From assembly GCF_036785885.1 (NCBI RefSeq), contig NC_092320.1:10355557-10419556 (forward strand): 64,000 bases of DNA. The letters run 5' to 3'. The first letter of the stretch is position 1. Every line of letters begins with the position of its first letter. The notes beneath the pieces were generated by a model. That model saw nothing but the letters and a program-made list of their open reading frames with translations, was not told where the DNA came from and did no database searches. Source of the DNA: Coffea arabica. Its lineage: Eukaryota > Streptophyta > Magnoliopsida > Gentianales > Rubiaceae. The translations under genes were made by a program, and so were the position numbers. Of this stretch, positions 1-11,200 are shown piece by piece.

Positions 1-87
1 ACAGAATTACTTTGAAAACTGCAACCACTTGAACAATAACTAATTTCAAAAAATGACAGGAAAAAACCACGGTAGCATCATTCCAAC

Positions 88-3000
88 CTCCAGAGAGCAC
101 AAAAGGCTCAGTTGGGCACATTGCAAGAGCAAATTCAGCATTATCTTTGTGCCCCATCAGCACCTGCAAAATGAAAGAAGGTTATCTTGGATTTTTATAA
201 AAGAGCATGTTGCTGCAGTTACAAAGTCCACAAAACATATTGTAGAATTTTCATGAGAATCCCAGAGAAACAAACAGTTATTGATTAAGTTCTTAGAAGA
301 AAGGTACTTCCTTCCCAACAGATGAAGCTAAAAACGAAGGAGAAAAAGAAGAAAGAAAGACAGGAGAACTATACTTGGAATACACTGACAGCAAAATTTA
401 TTGTTTCATTGTAGTTACCAGCCTGTACCGATTACTGCTTGGTCCTGTTCATTTTCTTTTCCTTTTTTTTTTTTAAAGTCAACTTTAGCCAGAACATGAA
501 AACTTCAATTAAACCACCCAATATTATTGGACACCTTACACATTTGTAAGTGATTTGAAAGCAAGAGAAGAAAAGTACACAACAAGCCAATGAAACAGAA
601 TGGTCTTTGAACCAAATCCCAATTCCATGACTACAAGAATCTGACCACCAAGCACATAGTTAACAACAAAGGGAATAATAACTGCAACACAAAGTGGTTA
701 ATTGTACAGAACAGTATAGCAACTGATGATATTTTTCAGTTCTACATTTAGAGTTGAGCAGGATGCGACACGTGCAGGACCAAGCAGTCATCAGTCACTT
801 GCACAACAAAAGAAACAAAGAAACAAAGGACAAATGAAACAATGGATCAATATGAATTACCAAAACTAATTTTTAGGGCAATGCAAGAGAATGCTTACCA
901 GATCAGGACGAGACTCAGCAGCTCCTAGAACAGCATGCCTGTTCGGTTGAGCTTCAATGTCCCAAATGAGGACCTAATTTGGAAGCCATTAAACTATGTT
1001 AAAAGATTCTCATATTCTCCAGAAACGAGCATAACATCAGTGAGCCACTTACTTCAGGGCAATCAGTATGCGTCGCAACAATGTTTTTATTCTGAGGAAG
1101 TTCCCTGATTCTGTTTACCTGCAATATGATTGTATATTACCAGACTATAAGCAAAATTCCCCCGGACCATGAACCAGTGAATATAAGAAATCTTGAAATA
1201 TGTAATCAAGATTTATAGAGATTATCCGGATAAGCAGCAAGAACACCAAACCAAAATGCAATGGACACAAATTAAGCAATACATCGGATCATCCAGGAAT
1301 TCCAAACAGTGATGCTAGGATTAAAATTCAAATTTCACTGATGCCAGTTAGTCACTTTTTGTGGCATCATAACATTCAGCAGTATGCTTGCAGGTAATAC
1401 AAGTAACATGTGGAACTGAAAATGTTACTTGACAATACCTCTCCAGGATGTATGATAGTCTTGTACTTCTTAACAAATGGTGACCTTGCTTCTTCATTAA
1501 ACTATCAACCAACCAATAACAAAATCAGCATAATTTGTTGCAAGCCACAACTAAAATAAAAGATAAACATGCTAACATAGATTAGGATTACATTTGCTAT
1601 GTGATTTTCAGCAGCAACCCGAGGCTTGACAACATCGCAGTTCGCTATGATCAGTGTATTTGGTACTGTATGATCAGTCTGTTGGGTGAAAAAAAAGGAT
1701 CAACATGAGCAAATATCGGTAGAATCACATATTCTAAATCAAGCAACAACCATCCTCTCTGTAAGCCTGAGGTTGAGTGTGTGTTTTTCTGAGACAGCAG
1801 CCAAATCAAACTCTAATAATAACAAGCCAATAACTAATAAATAATAACAAAAGCACTGAACATCTCCATTAAACAACAAAATTCTACCTATGGTGTATCT
1901 CATCATTTGTGAAAGATATGTAAAACCAAATAAATAAAAATTAATGACAAAGAATATCTAGTTATTAACAAGTAATACATCAACATCACAGCTTCAAATA
2001 TCCAAATCATTAAAGAGCGGCACACAACAACATTTAACAAAAAAGAAAAAAGGCATAGAACACCATACATAACCAGAAAGCAGAAAATGGAAAACCGTTA
2101 AAAATTATCTGAAGAAGCATAAAGGAACAGCACAGATACTAACTTAAATTCAAAAAACCTTGAAATGCAAAGCAAGAAAGAAAAGAAAAGAAGAAGAAGA
2201 AGAAGAAGAAGAAGAAAAACGTATAATAGCTCCATGAGAAGTTTGAAGAACTCAAGTGACTTTTGTTTGTGGAACAAATCCTAAGGACTGATTTGCAACA
2301 TACTAGATATGAAAGTGATTTTTCACTTCATATATTTCAGGTAAGCATTCTGTAGATACATACTTGTTCAGAAAGGTAAAGACGCTGCCGATTCTTGAAG
2401 GCTCCCTGCTCAAGCAGTGGGCCCCACCTGCTCACAAAGGAAAATGCAGGGCACGCACGGGCGCATTATCAACAAACAAGTTGGGAGCACTCTAGGAGTC
2501 ACGAAATATTCAAAATGCCAAGGCCAAATGCATGTTGATCAGACAAAAAAAAAATGCAATATCACATTTAAACGTGCAGAACCAAAGATGCTCCTCACAA
2601 GAACAAGAAGCGATGACCAAACAATAATCCTCCTGCTAAAATGTAAGACAAACTATAGCTCCAAACATCACAATAAGCTTCACTCCCTTTCGCAAGTATG
2701 AGATGTGAAACACACAACCACGCCAATTAGATCCTTCCTACATCTACAATTCAAGCATCTGCAACTGCTACGGTTGGTGAACAATAATGCTAAAGGCTAG
2801 ATAATGGATTCATACTCCCCCCCCCCTTTGAAAATATCAGCTGAAGAAAAAAAAAATGCAGGTTTCCCAGCGCGAATCTGGGAGCGTAATATCACATTTC
2901 ACAGTAAAAGCCAAGAGTGCACTCTGTCATCTTCCACAAACAAATGTAAAACCCTAACCCTCGGAAAAACCCTAGGGCCCCCCACAAAAAAAAAGAAAAA

Positions 3001-3286
3001 GAAAAGAAGAAAGCAAGGGACGCGGCAAAAGAACGCACCGACAAGAGAGAGAAGGCCAGACGAGGTTATGATTAGCCAACCAGTCGTAGAGAACGGGGAC
3101 GAGAGATTTCCACTGAGAATACTTCTCGTCAGAAGAGGAGCTGCGCTTGTCGGCGCCTCTCATCCTGGGGACTCCACCAGAAGCAGCAGCGGAGGCTTCT
3201 CTGTCGGTGTCGGCTTTGGCTTTAGTAGAGCCCTTAGGTCGACCTCTCTTCTTCGGCTGGCTCGGCGGAGGAGAAACCGTCTCCAT
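88..3286 (-). CDS. MSI4: WD-40 repeat protein MSI4/FVE, 5' part of gene (partial)
   Basis: FVE/MSI4 is a nuclear RbAp46/48-type WD-40 protein that works in histone deacetylase, PRC2-like and CUL4-DDB1 complexes; in Arabidopsis it promotes flowering by repressing FLC. Seven coding exons are visible: 3039-3286, 2364-2427, 1592-1678, 1439-1501, 1053-1118, 899-973 and 88-163, all with GT-AG introns, giving 226 residues in one frame. The N-terminus has a basic AT-hook-like stretch PKKRGRPKGS (residues 11-20), then the family signature DEKYSQWKSLVPVLYDWLAN and WPSLSCRWGP. Later exons give LYLSEQ, FNEEARSPFVKKYKTIIHPG, VNRIRELPQN, ATHTD, VLIWDIEAQP and GHKDNAEFALAMCPTEPFVL, the first WD repeats. The ATG at 3286 opens the only frame that reaches these motifs. 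The rest of the propeller lies left of base 1; bases 1-87 are intron. Identity is firm; the exact flowering role here is inferred from the family. Confidence 0.95.
2178..2217. repeat. Purine-rich (aag)n microsatellite in MSI4 intron 2
   Basis: A run of aag triplets after a ga-rich leader inside the second intron of the MSI4 gene. It is a simple repeat, probably length-variable between individuals, with no coding meaning. Confidence 0.8.
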
Positions 3287-4847
3287 TGGCGAAGTGAGGT
3301 TTTTCTAAGTTAATACTACCAGTACTACTTAATAATTATTTCCAAAAAAAAAAAAATCTTTGGGAAAAAAAAAACGGTGTCTCTTTTTCTCTCACTCCCC
3401 CCTCTCAGTCAATCAGGGTAGTGAAGTGATGGAGTCGGACCTACAGAGTAAAGGTGTAATCTCCCATCCCGTAAGCTGTAAATTAATTCTATATGTCTGG
3501 AATCTTTGGGAAAAAATCTTTGGGGAAAAAAAAAACCGCGCTTCTTTTCTGTCACTGATCTGGATGGATGGTGTAGAAGACGGTAGAGAGTAGTCAGTCG
3601 AGTAGAGAGTAGAGTAAAAGCTCTGCAGCGTCCTTTTGGGCCGGAACGCCCCACTACCAGTCACTAGTCCGAACGTAGCATCAGCGCGTTAGGCCCGGAG
3701 CAAAACCCGCCGCATTAACACTTCATCTGCAGCGCCTACCCATTTGTATGATTTTCTTTTTCCTCTTTTTTTTTGGTTTAAACCTATTGGTAGTATTAGT
3801 AGTATTCTTTACCTTTTTGTTCTTCCTCTTTTTCTTTTTCTCATCTTCTGAAAGTTTGTGCTTCTAATTTAATTCATAGGTGTAGACTGAATTCCGATTT
3901 AATTCATAGGTGGATTTGGGCCTAGAATAGATTCTATTTTTTTGAGAGTTTACAAAAAATATATATATAGAATAATTGAAGACTCATAATTATGATACGT
4001 TTATATTTTTCAATGATTTGGTTAATCCAAACAAAATAATTACCTCAAAGTGGTTTGCATAATATCTTCAATTTATAATTAAAACTGCAACTCTGTACAG
4101 AGTTAATTCCACCAAAAAAAAAAAAAACAGAAAAGAAAACAACGAAAACTCAGCACCAAAGATGTTACCCATTGGGTTGAAATTAGAGCATATCCATGCA
4201 ATGCAATTACCACTTCTACAACGGTCGCTTCGACCATTACTACTTCCAATTAACCAATCCAAACTTCGGGCTATCGACCACCAAGTCCTTAAAATTTGGT
4301 TAACATTTGGTGAAATGGGAGGTCAGGTTCAAATCTTGCTTCATATTAATTGTCACAATACGTGACCCCTCTAGAAAAAAAAAATCAAGACGAATGCAAT
4401 TCAATGATAATTTAATTCCCATCAATTTTCCGTAAGGCTAGTTGGACCACCTTTTTTAAATTAAGACAGAATATGATAATATAAATAAAATGATGATGAC
4501 AAAAAAAAAAATTTAAGTGATCCAATCTTCAATGCAACCTTTTCTGTCGCGTTGGAGGGGAAGATCCAATATCATACAACAGCTTCAAGTTTTTCCTCAA
4601 TAGATCGGTGTTCCAGGACATAATCATTCCCACAACTCCAAAACAAAGGAAAAAAAATTAATTTGGAGTTTCTCATCCACATTCTGGAATGTCGAACAAA
4701 ACTAAAATAGTGAAATTAATCCCTAACCAGGTTATACGAATTCCCTTTTAACTGAGAAAGTACAAGTTTCAACAATGTCACAAAAACATTATCGTCCAAC
4801 TAGCTCATTTGGTTTAACAAAATTTTAAGCCATCTAACATAAAGAAA
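3287..4847. other. Spacer between MSI4 start and TMEM258 stop
   Basis: Upstream side of MSI4 (right of 3286) and downstream side of the TMEM258-type gene. The motif aatctttgggaaaaa recurs near 3355, 3500 and 3515, so the MSI4 leader/promoter region carries a small direct duplication. The stretch 3700-4830 is AT-rich with homopolymer runs, and I see no gene in it. Short ORFs here are in low-complexity sequence. Confidence 0.6.
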
Positions 4848-6831
4848 TCAAACATAAATCCCACAAGCAAGTAGCAAGAACAACGATCCAAAACCCTGCA
4901 ACATATGAAGGGAATTTTATTAGAGACATAGAAGACATGAAAGTTAAAAGTGAAAATACAAGTTTAATGGATCTCGATCGTACCAAGAAGACAGATGCCA
5001 CTGCCCCAGTAGTGAGCTCCTTAGCAAGACTACGATTCTTCTTTGAAGAGGTAGCTTCATAACTGCATAGACGTTCACAACTTGTTATAGAAAAAAAAAA
5101 AAAAAGAGGAGGAGCAGACATGTGACCCGTGGAGATTTAGAAAGATCTAATCTAAAAGGTGCAGAATTGCAAAAACGAACCCAAATAAAAATATATCAAA
5201 TGCCTGGTAAAGATGTCTACAAAGATGTCTACAACGTTCATATTGCAGCCATCCACTTAGCTTTAATCATTTGTGACTCATAGTATCAACCCAATCACAA
5301 AGGAAGTTAGCCCATACACAACATTAAGGAATTGTTGAATTGTCATGGAAATTTTCCAAGAAAGAAGTTTCAGAAATAAATTACATATTATTAACAACAT
5401 TGATATAAGTAATGAAGCTAGATTTCATCCTTGGTGGCTCAACAGAAATTTCAGCTGCAAGACATGCATTTACAGCAAGGTGGTGCCAAAAATAGCACAT
5501 TACTAGTGTAGATGGTTTTCTAGAATTAGGGAGGAGCAAAGCATTAACTAAGTTCTGATTTAAGCTAAGACTGCAAGATCCCAAAAATAGAACAAACTTT
5601 ACCGGCAACTAATGATGTGTACTTTTGATTATGGCTGTTGTCTACCATGAGATCCAGATTTCAATCTGGGCATATAACAAGCAGCAACTGTGCATTACTT
5701 TTCTCAGATAGCAACAAGCAAGGGGATACAAACTTACATTTGGCAATGTAATTGAGAGGAAAACATGAACTGCCAGCCACGGAAGAAATTGTAAAACAAA
5801 GACACAAGCCACTTAATGTATCCAAAGAGCAATTCCAGTAGTAAGATAAACTAAGATCCTTTCGATAGCCATAACATCTCATTTAAATGAGAATCACAAC
5901 GGCAGCAGAGGAATGAAAAGTCTAGTATACTCTGGGGCTTTCTCAATTTGTAACCTCTCAACTTTGTTCCACCCACATTTACTCTACAAAGAAACTGCGA
6001 AAATAGTCTGTTTTCACAAAAAACACTTAAAACAACTCATGATACCATACTCCAATTATCAAATGCAAAAACAAAAGAACCAATAAAACATGTAGAAACG
6101 AGCACAATCTAATTTGTTTGTTCCACTGGCACGAGGTAATGAGCATACTGAAAATGATTTCTTTTTTCCGGGGGAAAGGAGGCGCTGGCAGCTAGAAACC
6201 CAGGTTTCCATCACATAACATCAACACATACAATCTACGGGGTTCATTCACCTATAAGAGATCAAATTAAAACAAAAAAGAAAAATATGCAACCATCAAA
6301 AACAAGAAATTAACAGGACATGTCGACCGATTAAGATTATTAGGTTATTCAAATTAGCAGAAAAAAAAAAAGAAATTTAATCTCAGTAACCTACCCCCCC
6401 CCCCTAAAAAAAACCAAAAAAAAAAGCCGCGGAAAAGCAAAAAAGAATGACCAATCTACCTGATAGATTATAGATAAATGCAAATCAAACACCAATCAGA
6501 GAGCATACCCAAAATTCACTTGAGATAGCACTGTTGAGGTGCAGTAAAGAGTTCTACAAAAGTCAACTAAAAACTTACATGAAAAAGGACGCAGCGACGA
6601 TCAGGCCAACGGCGAGCATTAGGACGGCCAGGGTTGGGTACCACGGCTCCGGGACTGGGCTCGAGATCGGCTTCACTGATTGAGCCTTTTTTCCCAAAAC
6701 AAAAATTTATCACAAAATAAAATAAAACGAAATTAGAAATAAATTCCCTAAAAATCTGATAAATGTAGATTTTGATTTGTGCAAGAGAGAGAGAGAGAGA
6801 GAGTGCAAGAGGAAGAATTAGATAGTACCAT
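4848..6831 (-). CDS. TMEM258: TMEM258/OST5-type oligosaccharyltransferase subunit
   Basis: A small two-span ER membrane protein of the TMEM258 (Kuduk/OST5) family, a subunit of the oligosaccharyltransferase complex that N-glycosylates proteins. Four coding exons: 6829-6831 (ATG only), 6579-6685, 4984-5062 and 4848-4895, total 237 bases = 78 residues plus stop, matching the usual 75-80 residues. Visible pieces: MAQSVKPISSPVPEPWYPTL, a first hydrophobic span LAVLMLAVGLIVAASFFI (about 20-37), the family signature YEATSSKKNRSLAKEL between the spans, and a C-terminal span VASVFLGFGSLFLLLACGIY. An ATG at 6993 lies in the same frame upstream without a stop, so a longer N-terminus is formally possible. 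I chose 6831 because family members begin just before the conserved Pro-rich segment. Plant function is inferred from the animal and yeast homologues. Confidence 0.88.
6784..6803. repeat. (ga)n microsatellite in TMEM258 first intron
   Basis: A pure ga dinucleotide run just inside the intron that follows the ATG-only exon. Simple repeat. Confidence 0.8.
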
Positions 6832-6993
6832 CTTCTTTAACTGGAGGAGTAAGGCGATGGGATCTTCTGCTTCTTCTTGCCTTTGAGCGCCAGACGGATG
6901 GAAGACCCTGAGAGTAATGAAGACTTTGCGTCTGGGTTTACGAGCATTAAGACAGATGTATTCTGAGCCGCGTGATATATTTCGGCCGTCCAA

Positions 6994-8290
6994 AATATGA
7001 GCCTCCTAAATATATATCTATATATTTTTTGAGATCATTTAAACATTTTGATCAGAATACTAATTTAGGCAAATACTATTGGTGCTCTTGAAAAGCCTCA
7101 TGCGGCCAGATTATGATACAATGGAGGAAACAACCTCCTCTTAGTTTCTTTCTTTTTTACTATTGCCTCAAGTTTTTGGAGGTAATTTATGTTTTTATTT
7201 TCATTTCTTTTCTAATTTGTGAACAACTAAAAATTTGAATTTATTCTATATATCGCAAGATAAAATTTTTATTAAATTTGTAGGAATAATTGGAATCGGA
7301 GATTATCTCTACAATAGTTGGATGCATTTAACGCTAAACTAAGGCTTTGTCTGGATTGCATTTTTCTAAATTTTTTTGTAAAAAAATTAACGGAGGAATA
7401 AGACGCACTAGGCAAGCAAGTCACGTGCGATAGACATTTGTGCTGGATCGCAGCCTGCCAACCAGGCAGAAAGATAAGACGCTTAGGGGATAAAACACAT
7501 TAGGTAAGTCCCGTGCAACTGGCGGATGTCCTGGGAGGTAGGTTCGAGTGCAGTCCTAGAGGTTCGAACCCAGTTGCCCGGACTGATGTAGATTTATGGA
7601 GGGTAACTGTTTTAGGTTTGACTTGAATGGGATGGATGATCCACTGACCACAACCGTGGGATGGGTTGAGCTCAGTTTAGCAGATTGTGAGATCAGTTCT
7701 TGTGGTATCTATTTTGCCCTTATGAATTCATTGCTTCATCACCGGTTTTCCTGTCATCTAGCAGACAATCATTTGCTTCATCCAAAAAGTAAACCACCAG
7801 CATATGCATTTCCCAACATGGGATACAAACTATTCTGTACAATTAACGTGCAGATTAACCTTTCATCGCAGAACAGTCTTCTGATGATCCAAAAATGGCA
7901 GAAATTCGGGGGCGTTTCTCTGCAAAATAGTGCACCGTAAAACAATAGGCATCATCATACTGCAATGCTCACTCCACAAGAAAATCTATTTCGCCGTTTC
8001 AAGTATTTTGTCGAAATTCAGATACATGTCACCGCTCATTTCAATTACATTTACATTTGATGGTGCGCAGGAGTTCCGACACAACCATCCATTGTCGAAG
8101 AAACAAAAAAAATGTATTCTTCCCTCGTCTCCTTTATTTTGGGCCACTGATGAAGTTATCCAAGCAATTCACTAAACGGATCCTTACTGACTGATCATCT
8201 TGTACTGCGTCTAATTATCTGATATCCTGTACACAACTTCTCAAATAATTGTTGCAGATGAATTTTGTCCATCGCAACAGAAAATAATTG
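6994..8290. other. Spacer upstream of TMEM258 and downstream of receptor kinase
   Basis: 7000-7380 is AT-rich. At 7345-7390 there is a truncated end of the 'tttg(t)ctggattg' MITE type seen elsewhere in the window. Bases 7385-7600 are GC-richer, contain related phrases (aagacgcactaggcaagcaag / aagacgcttagg) and a ggttcgaaccc box near 7560 that resembles an RNA polymerase III B box; this may be an old repeat fragment. 7600-8290 probably covers the 3' untranslated region of the kinase gene. No gene seen. Confidence 0.5.
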
Positions 8291-11200
8291 TCACCGAGAT
8301 CCACGCCATGACTTGAACATCAAACCATGCTCGCTCACCGTACCCCCAGATAATCGCCTCATCTTTTGCCATAGCTGCCTTGCTTTTCCTAATGTTAAAG
8401 GCCCTGAACCTGAGCGCCTCCCTAGTGGCCCAGAATCTTGCATCGCATATCTTGCCGATGAGCTCAATAAATCTGATACAGATATTCCCCTTTCAACATC
8501 TACCTCACTATCATAATGAGAGACTGGGGATTGACCATAATGAGAGACTGGGGATTGACCATGTAAAGGAACTCCCAAGGGGTCTAAAGTGTTAGAAATC
8601 CCAGTATCCATGTCTAGAGACAGATCCTCCTGACTACAACTTCTGGACCCCATTTCTTTCGTTTCATCACACTCATTGCATATTAATTTGAGTGCCTGAA
8701 CAACTTCACCCATGAATGGTCTGTTTGATACCTCTGGTTGAACGCACATTGAAGCAATCGCAGCTACCTTTGAGATACCATCAAATGGAAGATCAGGGCC
8801 CAAAGTTGGGTCTATGATGGATTCTAAACCTTCTTCACTCGTAAGCACTGGGCGGGCCCAAGAAACCAAATTCTCTTGACCAGGTGGTTGAGACATGTCT
8901 ACTGGTTTTCTACCTGTCAACAGCTCAAGAAGTACAACCCCATAACTGTAAACATCGCTCTTCACAAGCAGATGACCGGTCATTGCATACTCTGGAGCGA
9001 CATACCTGGTACATTAATAAAACCAAACTCTGTTTATGTCACTAAATGATGTCAAAACTGAATCTTAAGAACAACAAATAAAAAGGAAACACAGAGTGGG
9101 TGAACTGATGACTGCTGCTGCTGCATCTATGTTACATATTAGACAAGTCACAAGTCTGAGTGTTCATTGTAACTGAAAGGAATGAAGTTGGACAGAAGGT
9201 GGGTTCAGAACCATGTGGCACCAAGAAACTTCACCAATGGAAATGAAACATATAACACTGGCAGAGGACAACTGATTCAAATTGCCTCAATTTTGTACTA
9301 GCATTCCAAGGTTTGAAAACTTGAAACCACACAAAGTTATTAAAAGATAATGTGAGGGATATAACACCATCAATCTAACCATAAAGTTGCCCTAAAAATG
9401 TTCAGATAAGGTCATCCAAGGGTTCATACCAAGTCGACTTAAAGAAAAGGTGCCCAGGGGAATGATTTAGCTACAGCAAGTCAAAAGCAGGGAAATTTAC
9501 CCAAAGGTTCCCATTACACGTGTCGAAATGTGTTTATTTTCCTCATCCAATGCAGTTCGAGCCAAACCAAAATCAGAGACTTTAGGCGTAAAGTCATGTT
9601 CCAACAAGATGTTGCTGGACTTGAAGTCCCTGTGTATGACTCGTGGACTCGAATCTTCATGCAGATAGGCCAGACCACGAGCAGCACCAAGAGCTATCTT
9701 AAGCCGAGCACCCCAATCAAGAGGAGCATATTCCTGGTGAACTCCTGAGAGCAAGCAAAGAAAGCATATAAATATAGCCAGGAAACAAGGTTGGAACTTG
9801 TATAAACAGAAGATAATATTACCGTGCAGATGAGATTCCACACTGCCATTTGGTATGAGTTCATAGATTAAGCAACGAGTTCGCTCCTCTGTACATATAC
9901 CAATCAACTTGACCAAGTTTCGGTGATGAAGGCGACTAAGCATCTCTATTTCCGACAAGAACTCACGACCTCCCTGCTGGTCAGCTCGCTTTAGAACTTT
10001 TACAGCCACATGTGTCCCATCTTCAAGCACGCCACTATAAACACGACCAAAGCCGCCTTCACCAAGTATTCTTGTTTCACTGAAGTTATCTGTTGCTTTC
10101 TCTATATCACATGTACTAAAAGATTTTGTAGAACCAGCATATGCTGCAATGCTAGAACCATAAGATAACGAAGCAGAACTTGGCCCACTTCCAATCATAG
10201 AGGCAGGAATCCCTACATTAGACACAGCAAACTTTGAGTACTAAGCTATTTTTCTGCTTCAATGGGTCAATTGTTATGTGTTCTTGTTACAATTTTTTGA
10301 TGACTCTTAGTTTCTCCATATGACCATGCTATGTTGTTATATGCTCTTTTTTTCATTTTTTTTAATTTTTATTATATTTTTTTAGCAGGGGAAGGGTGGG
10401 ATTTTAGAAGAAGGGAAGGGGAAGGAGGGGAATTGAACCCGGAACTTCTGGGGCCTCAATGATATGCTCATTTAATGATTAACAAGTACAATAATGTATT
10501 ATCTGCTGCCTAGGATAACTAGTAAAGACTTAAAAACATTTTGTTATGCAATTGGGTATTCAGAATTTCAAGAATGTTTGTGTGGTACCTAAAGGACTTG
10601 GTATTTGTGTGGTACCTAAAGGAAAAAACCAATCCTGATACACTCCAGCTGACCACAAAAACAGCCAACAGGTTCCCTAAGTTTTTATTTTTCGTGGGAC
10701 TAGTTAAGTAGACTTCTAAAATAGCTCATGAGCTTATCCAATGGTTCTAACAGAAGATGCTTTCTTGAGATCATAAGCATTCATATGAGGTCAATCTTAG
10801 AGATCAAGATAGTACCTGATGATTTTGCAAGGGAAGGCATAGTAGCCGGTGGAGTAGAGTCTGGAGGGCAGAGCTGCTCTCTGTGTTTTAAAACCAATAC
10901 CCATGCAATAGCGCAGCAGAAAATTACAACTATAGAGGTAGACAAAACTATAATTGCTATCACACTTCGACTTAGCCCACCTCTGTGATGCTGTCTTCCC
11001 ACATCAACCCCAAATGGCTTTATGGCCGCTCCATTGTTGTTGCGACTAGAATAAGGGTCAGTTTCTATAGTACCAATATCAGAAGATGCAGAAGGTGGAG
11101 AGGGTGGAAGACCTACAGGTTTAGTGCCCTTCATTTTAATATCAAGATCAAACCACAAATGTGAAAGAGAATATGATGCAGGCAGCCTGACATCGTTACC

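Noticed and set aside
7490-7580. tRNA gene candidate from the ggttcgaaccc box
   Set aside because: No cloverleaf: acceptor stem, D arm and anticodon arm cannot be formed at the required distances.
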